Positions 61,378 through 64,000 of a stretch of DNA of 64,000 bases are shown one piece after another. Origin of the DNA: Tomocerus qinae (Eukaryota; Arthropoda; Collembola; Entomobryomorpha; Tomoceridae); NCBI GenBank assembly GCA_020055645.1, contig CM034547.1, forward strand, positions 41,829,909-41,893,908. The letters are read 5' to 3'. The position numbers were made by a program, and so were the translations under genes. How positions within the stretch are numbered: the first letter of the stretch is position 1; each line of letters begins with the position of its first letter. The notes under the pieces were generated by a model that did no database searches, was not told the origin of the DNA, and saw nothing but the letters and a program-made list of their open reading frames with translations.

Positions 61378-62303
61378 TGTTGCCGTCCTTGTCGTTGGCC
61401 TATTACAACTGCGGGAGAGGTAAAAAGAATTTTAAAAAGATTTTTTTATGCAAACCCACTGTAAACCAAATTTCCACTATAATGTGTTTTTTGTGCTTTT
61501 TTAGGTTGGTTGGCTAGGTCAACATCGTTGCTGCCAATTGGAGATTTACCAAAATGACTTCATGAAAAAGCCTCCATTGCCTCGCTATTCTGTCAAAATA
61601 TCAAGCTTCCTGGCCAATAGCCAATAACCTAAGACCTCAACCTATGTGTAAAAATATATAGTATTTGTAACAATTTGTAAACACCTACACAATATTAAAA
61701 CTTTACGCAAGATATTTTAAATACCAATCTATAATTTCTGTACGTGGTAAATATTTCCAGAAGTTGATAATCGTAAAGTGCATTAGAGAAACTCATATTA
61801 TCACCATTTGGGCTTACGAACAAATAAATAGGTTAAAAATGCAAAACTAAACATCTTTCAATAATTCTGCACCCATATCTTATCGTTGATTGTCTCATGT
61901 CTTGATAATTATGTAAATCAACAAATCTAATAATTTAGATCAATTGAATGATATTTTGATTTCCAACGAAAATATTAAATAAAAAGCAAAAAAGATTTTT
62001 CGAAATGAGATTTAAATTAAAACTAGCCTAAATTAATTAAACATTAAAATCCTCTTTTGATTTTAGGAATTTATCGCCCGTGCCACGAAGAGGGAATGCC
62101 CTGCAGTATTCAAGGACTTGATCAATACAGCGCTATCTACTCTGATCCTAAACTGTGGCTTAATCGCGGATGGGTTGTTAATTAATTATTATATTGCATT
62201 TAATCGCACAAAATTTTACTGTCAAAATAATATTTTGGTCAAACTTTTACATTTTGGCTTTGTAGATTGATGTTCTTCAGCCACAATATACTGGAAAATT
62301 GAT

Positions 62304-63952
62304 TGTTGCCGATTCCGTTAGGTTGAGTTAGAATAGGTTAACCTTATTTTTGGAAATTTATTTGTCTGCTATACGCAGCATTATTTATTGTGTAATAGTA
62401 CGTATTTATATGATCAAGATATGTTAATATAGTACAGGGGTTAGATTAACAAAGTGTAACATAATGTAACTTTACTTAGGTTGGGTAACAATTTCTGAGG
62501 AGCCCTTGGTACTTTTATTTAGCAGTTCCCTAAGACTAGCAAATAGCAGTTTGCGGATCCGGCTAAATGTAATATAACCTCAAAGTTAGGTTAGGTTAGG
62601 TTGGGTAACAATTTCTGAGGAGCCCTTGGTACTTTTATTTAGCAGTTCCCTAAGACTAGCAAATAGCAGTTTGCGGATCCGGCTAAATGTAATATAACCT
62701 CAATTTAACCTAACCTCATTTTACTTTGGTTAGTGGACATAAATTCTGAGGAGGGTTGGGTACATTTATTTAGTCATTAAAAACGGCTGGCTAAAAGCTA
62801 GCTAAAGATTGGGCTAAAAATATGTGCCAAGGCGACCTCCAAACATGTAACAAGATGAGGTTAGGTTGGACTGAATTGTGGGTTTAATTAGGTTATACTG
62901 TAATGGTAGGTTTAATTAGGTTAAACTAAATTGTGAATGTTCTATGATTAAATTTAGTTTAAATTGAATTGTAAAATGTCATGTGAGTGAGTTTAGGTTA
63001 AAATGTCATGTGATTGAGTTTAGTTTAGAATGTCATGTGATTGAGTTTATGTTGTAAATGTCATTTGATGAAGTGTAAATGTAATACTTATATTATTGAT
63101 ATTATTGAATGTGTATGTCATTGTGAAACATTGTAAAAGTGGGGTAGTAGGGCGGTTGCTAGTACGTCGGCACCGACCCCTTATGTATACATGAATATAT
63201 TGAGTGTGTGTAACTAGAGTAGTTGGTCCCGGTGCTTGAACGTCCGCACTCGGGGGTATAAGTATGAGCTCAAGTGAGAAGGAGCTCAGTCTTGTTCCAG
63301 AATTTGCTCGCAGAAGTTCCTCTCTGAAATCTCTCTTGGAAGTTCCGTGTTGTAGTGCCTCAGTGAATATTTTGGTTTTGAAGAGCACTAGGGACATTTC
63401 TGAGATAGAGAAAAAGTAGCCGGCTGAATATTTATTTGGCTGAATATTTTTTGGAAGTTCCGTGTTGTAGTGCCTTTGTGAATATTTTGATTCTGAAGAG
63501 GACTAGGGACATTTCTGAGATAAAGAAAAAATAGCCGGCTGAATATTTATTTGGCTGAATATTTTTGGGTTTCTGAAGAGCACTTGGGACATTTCTGAGA
63601 TTCAGGAAAAATAGCCGGCTAGCTATTTTTTTGGCTGAAGATTTTTTTTGTTGAGTTCGTGGTGACCATTTGATTAAAAGGGATTGTATTTTGTGTTGGT
63701 GAATTAATTAATGTCTTTTGATGAAATAAAGTGTATCTGAGTTTGTGTGAATGAAGATAACGCGACTAGTGCATTTTTGATCATTGAGTAGAAAAGCATT
63801 ATTTAAGAAAGAAAAATCCTTAAGTAGTAGTTGTATCTATTTAAGGTTGGTCCTTCGAGTATTTTTGAAACGATTCTCTAACTTAGCAATACTAAGCTTG
63901 TGTTGCAAGTTAGCGTTAGTTACAGTCAAGAAGTGTAGGAACTGGCTGTAAT
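62304..63952 (+). mobile_element. Solo-LTR-like insertion, 1.65 kb
   Basis: It is flanked by ATTGAT on both sides (62298-62303, 63953-63958), single in the 31-kb copy. It begins TGTTGCC but ends GGCTGTAATAT rather than CA. It has a core promoter at 63257-63291, an AATAAA near 63725, and no coding region. Two internal tandem duplications are present: about 120 bp twice at 62477-62716, and about 110 bp two to three times at 63340-63650. Layout fits a U3-R-U5 solo LTR, perhaps BEL/Pao-like; a non-LTR origin is not excluded. Confidence 0.65.
63257..63291 (+). promoter_or_regulatory. Core promoter: TATA box and TCAGT initiator
   Basis: TATAAGT at 63257-63263 is followed by TCAGTC at 63286-63291. 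The spacing of about 30 bp is the arthropod core-promoter arrangement. It lies in the LTR-like insertion and would drive transcription rightward into the GHL10 exon. Confidence 0.6.
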
Positions 63953-64000
63953 ATTGATCCTCCTCAGCAGAGCTATCCAGTCCTTTTGAATTGGTGGGTG

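Larger units (their letters stand above)
56187..62025 (+). pseudogene. CIMIP1-like gene, copy C, broken by two insertions
   Basis: It starts inside exon 2 (56187-56232), has exon 3 (56361-56442) and the first part of exon 4 from 56621. Exon 4 is cut after CACGGA by a 1.78-kb element, resumes at 58428-58463, is cut again by a 2.9-kb element, and finishes at 61382-61419. Exon 5 is 61505-61627. Compared with the intact copy at 41333, the joined sequence differs at only a few bases. Exon 1 is missing. It joins the truncated carboxylesterase upstream and GHL10 exons downstream. Confidence 0.88.
62067..64000 (+). pseudogene. GHL10-like gene, copy 2, split by an LTR-like insertion
   Basis: Exon 62067-62173 matches the 31649-31755 exon (GLDQYSAIYSDPKLWLNRG). 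The next exon starts at 62266 and is interrupted after GGAAAATTGAT. The rest resumes at 63953 with DPPQQSYPVLLNWWV and runs off the window. One T is missing before TATACTGG (62287-62291), a frameshift relative to the 31-kb copy. The intron between the exons is also shared. It continues beyond 64000, so the C-terminal state is unknown. Confidence 0.82.

Overview
The window is AT-rich, intron-bearing eukaryotic DNA, most likely from an arthropod and probably an insect. The evidence is GT-AG genes with short introns, P-like THAP transposases, hAT- and TA-type MITEs, DINE-1/Helentron-like elements with (GTCC)n microsatellites, TATA plus TCAGT initiator pairs, and an insect-type carboxylesterase. 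No tRNA, rRNA, CRISPR array or bacterial operon was seen. Most of the window is mobile or repetitive. The longest six-frame ORFs are often misleading, because real genes are split into small exons and several long ORFs are shadows of tandem repeats.

Layout. 1-4.7 kb: a foldback element broken by a hAT MITE, then a cluster of DINE-like elements with expanded 40-bp minisatellites. 4.7-12.9 kb: a P-like (THAP) transposon relic carrying a second, nearly intact P-like element of about 5.8 kb inside its coding region, with a matching 7-8 bp target duplication. 13-28 kb: gene-poor DNA rich in inverted repeats, including a 274-bp tandem array that may hold a tiny two-exon gene and a nearly perfect 1.26-kb hairpin at 24.3-25.5 kb. 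28-42.3 kb: two copies of a spliced, extremely basic Arg/Lys/Ser repeat protein (sperm nuclear basic protein-like), 11 kb apart. One intact and one truncated copy of a five-exon gene resembling the axonemal protein C20orf85/CIMIP1 lie here too, along with the 3' exons of a bacterial-type GHL10 glycosidase, a P-like relic and a satellite with a higher-order repeat. 43.2-49.8 kb: an eight-exon Myb-domain gene, SNAPC4-like, whose introns hold a retroposon and two foldback elements. 50.5-51.7 kb: a foldback element with two 20-bp minisatellites. 53.3-56.1 kb: a thirteen-exon carboxylesterase, frameshifted and cut off before its last part. 56.2-64 kb: a third CIMIP1-like copy broken twice by transposons, followed in the same order as at 33-31 kb by a second GHL10 copy split by a 1.65-kb solo-LTR-like insertion.

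How it fits together. The CIMIP1-like exons and GHL10 exons occur in the same order at two places, so they moved as one block, and repeats then broke each copy differently. If the basic protein and CIMIP1-like gene are sperm genes, as their families suggest, this is a small, still-changing duplicated block of male germline genes set among hairpins and transposons. That reading is inference; the gene structures and target-site duplications are read directly from the sequence.
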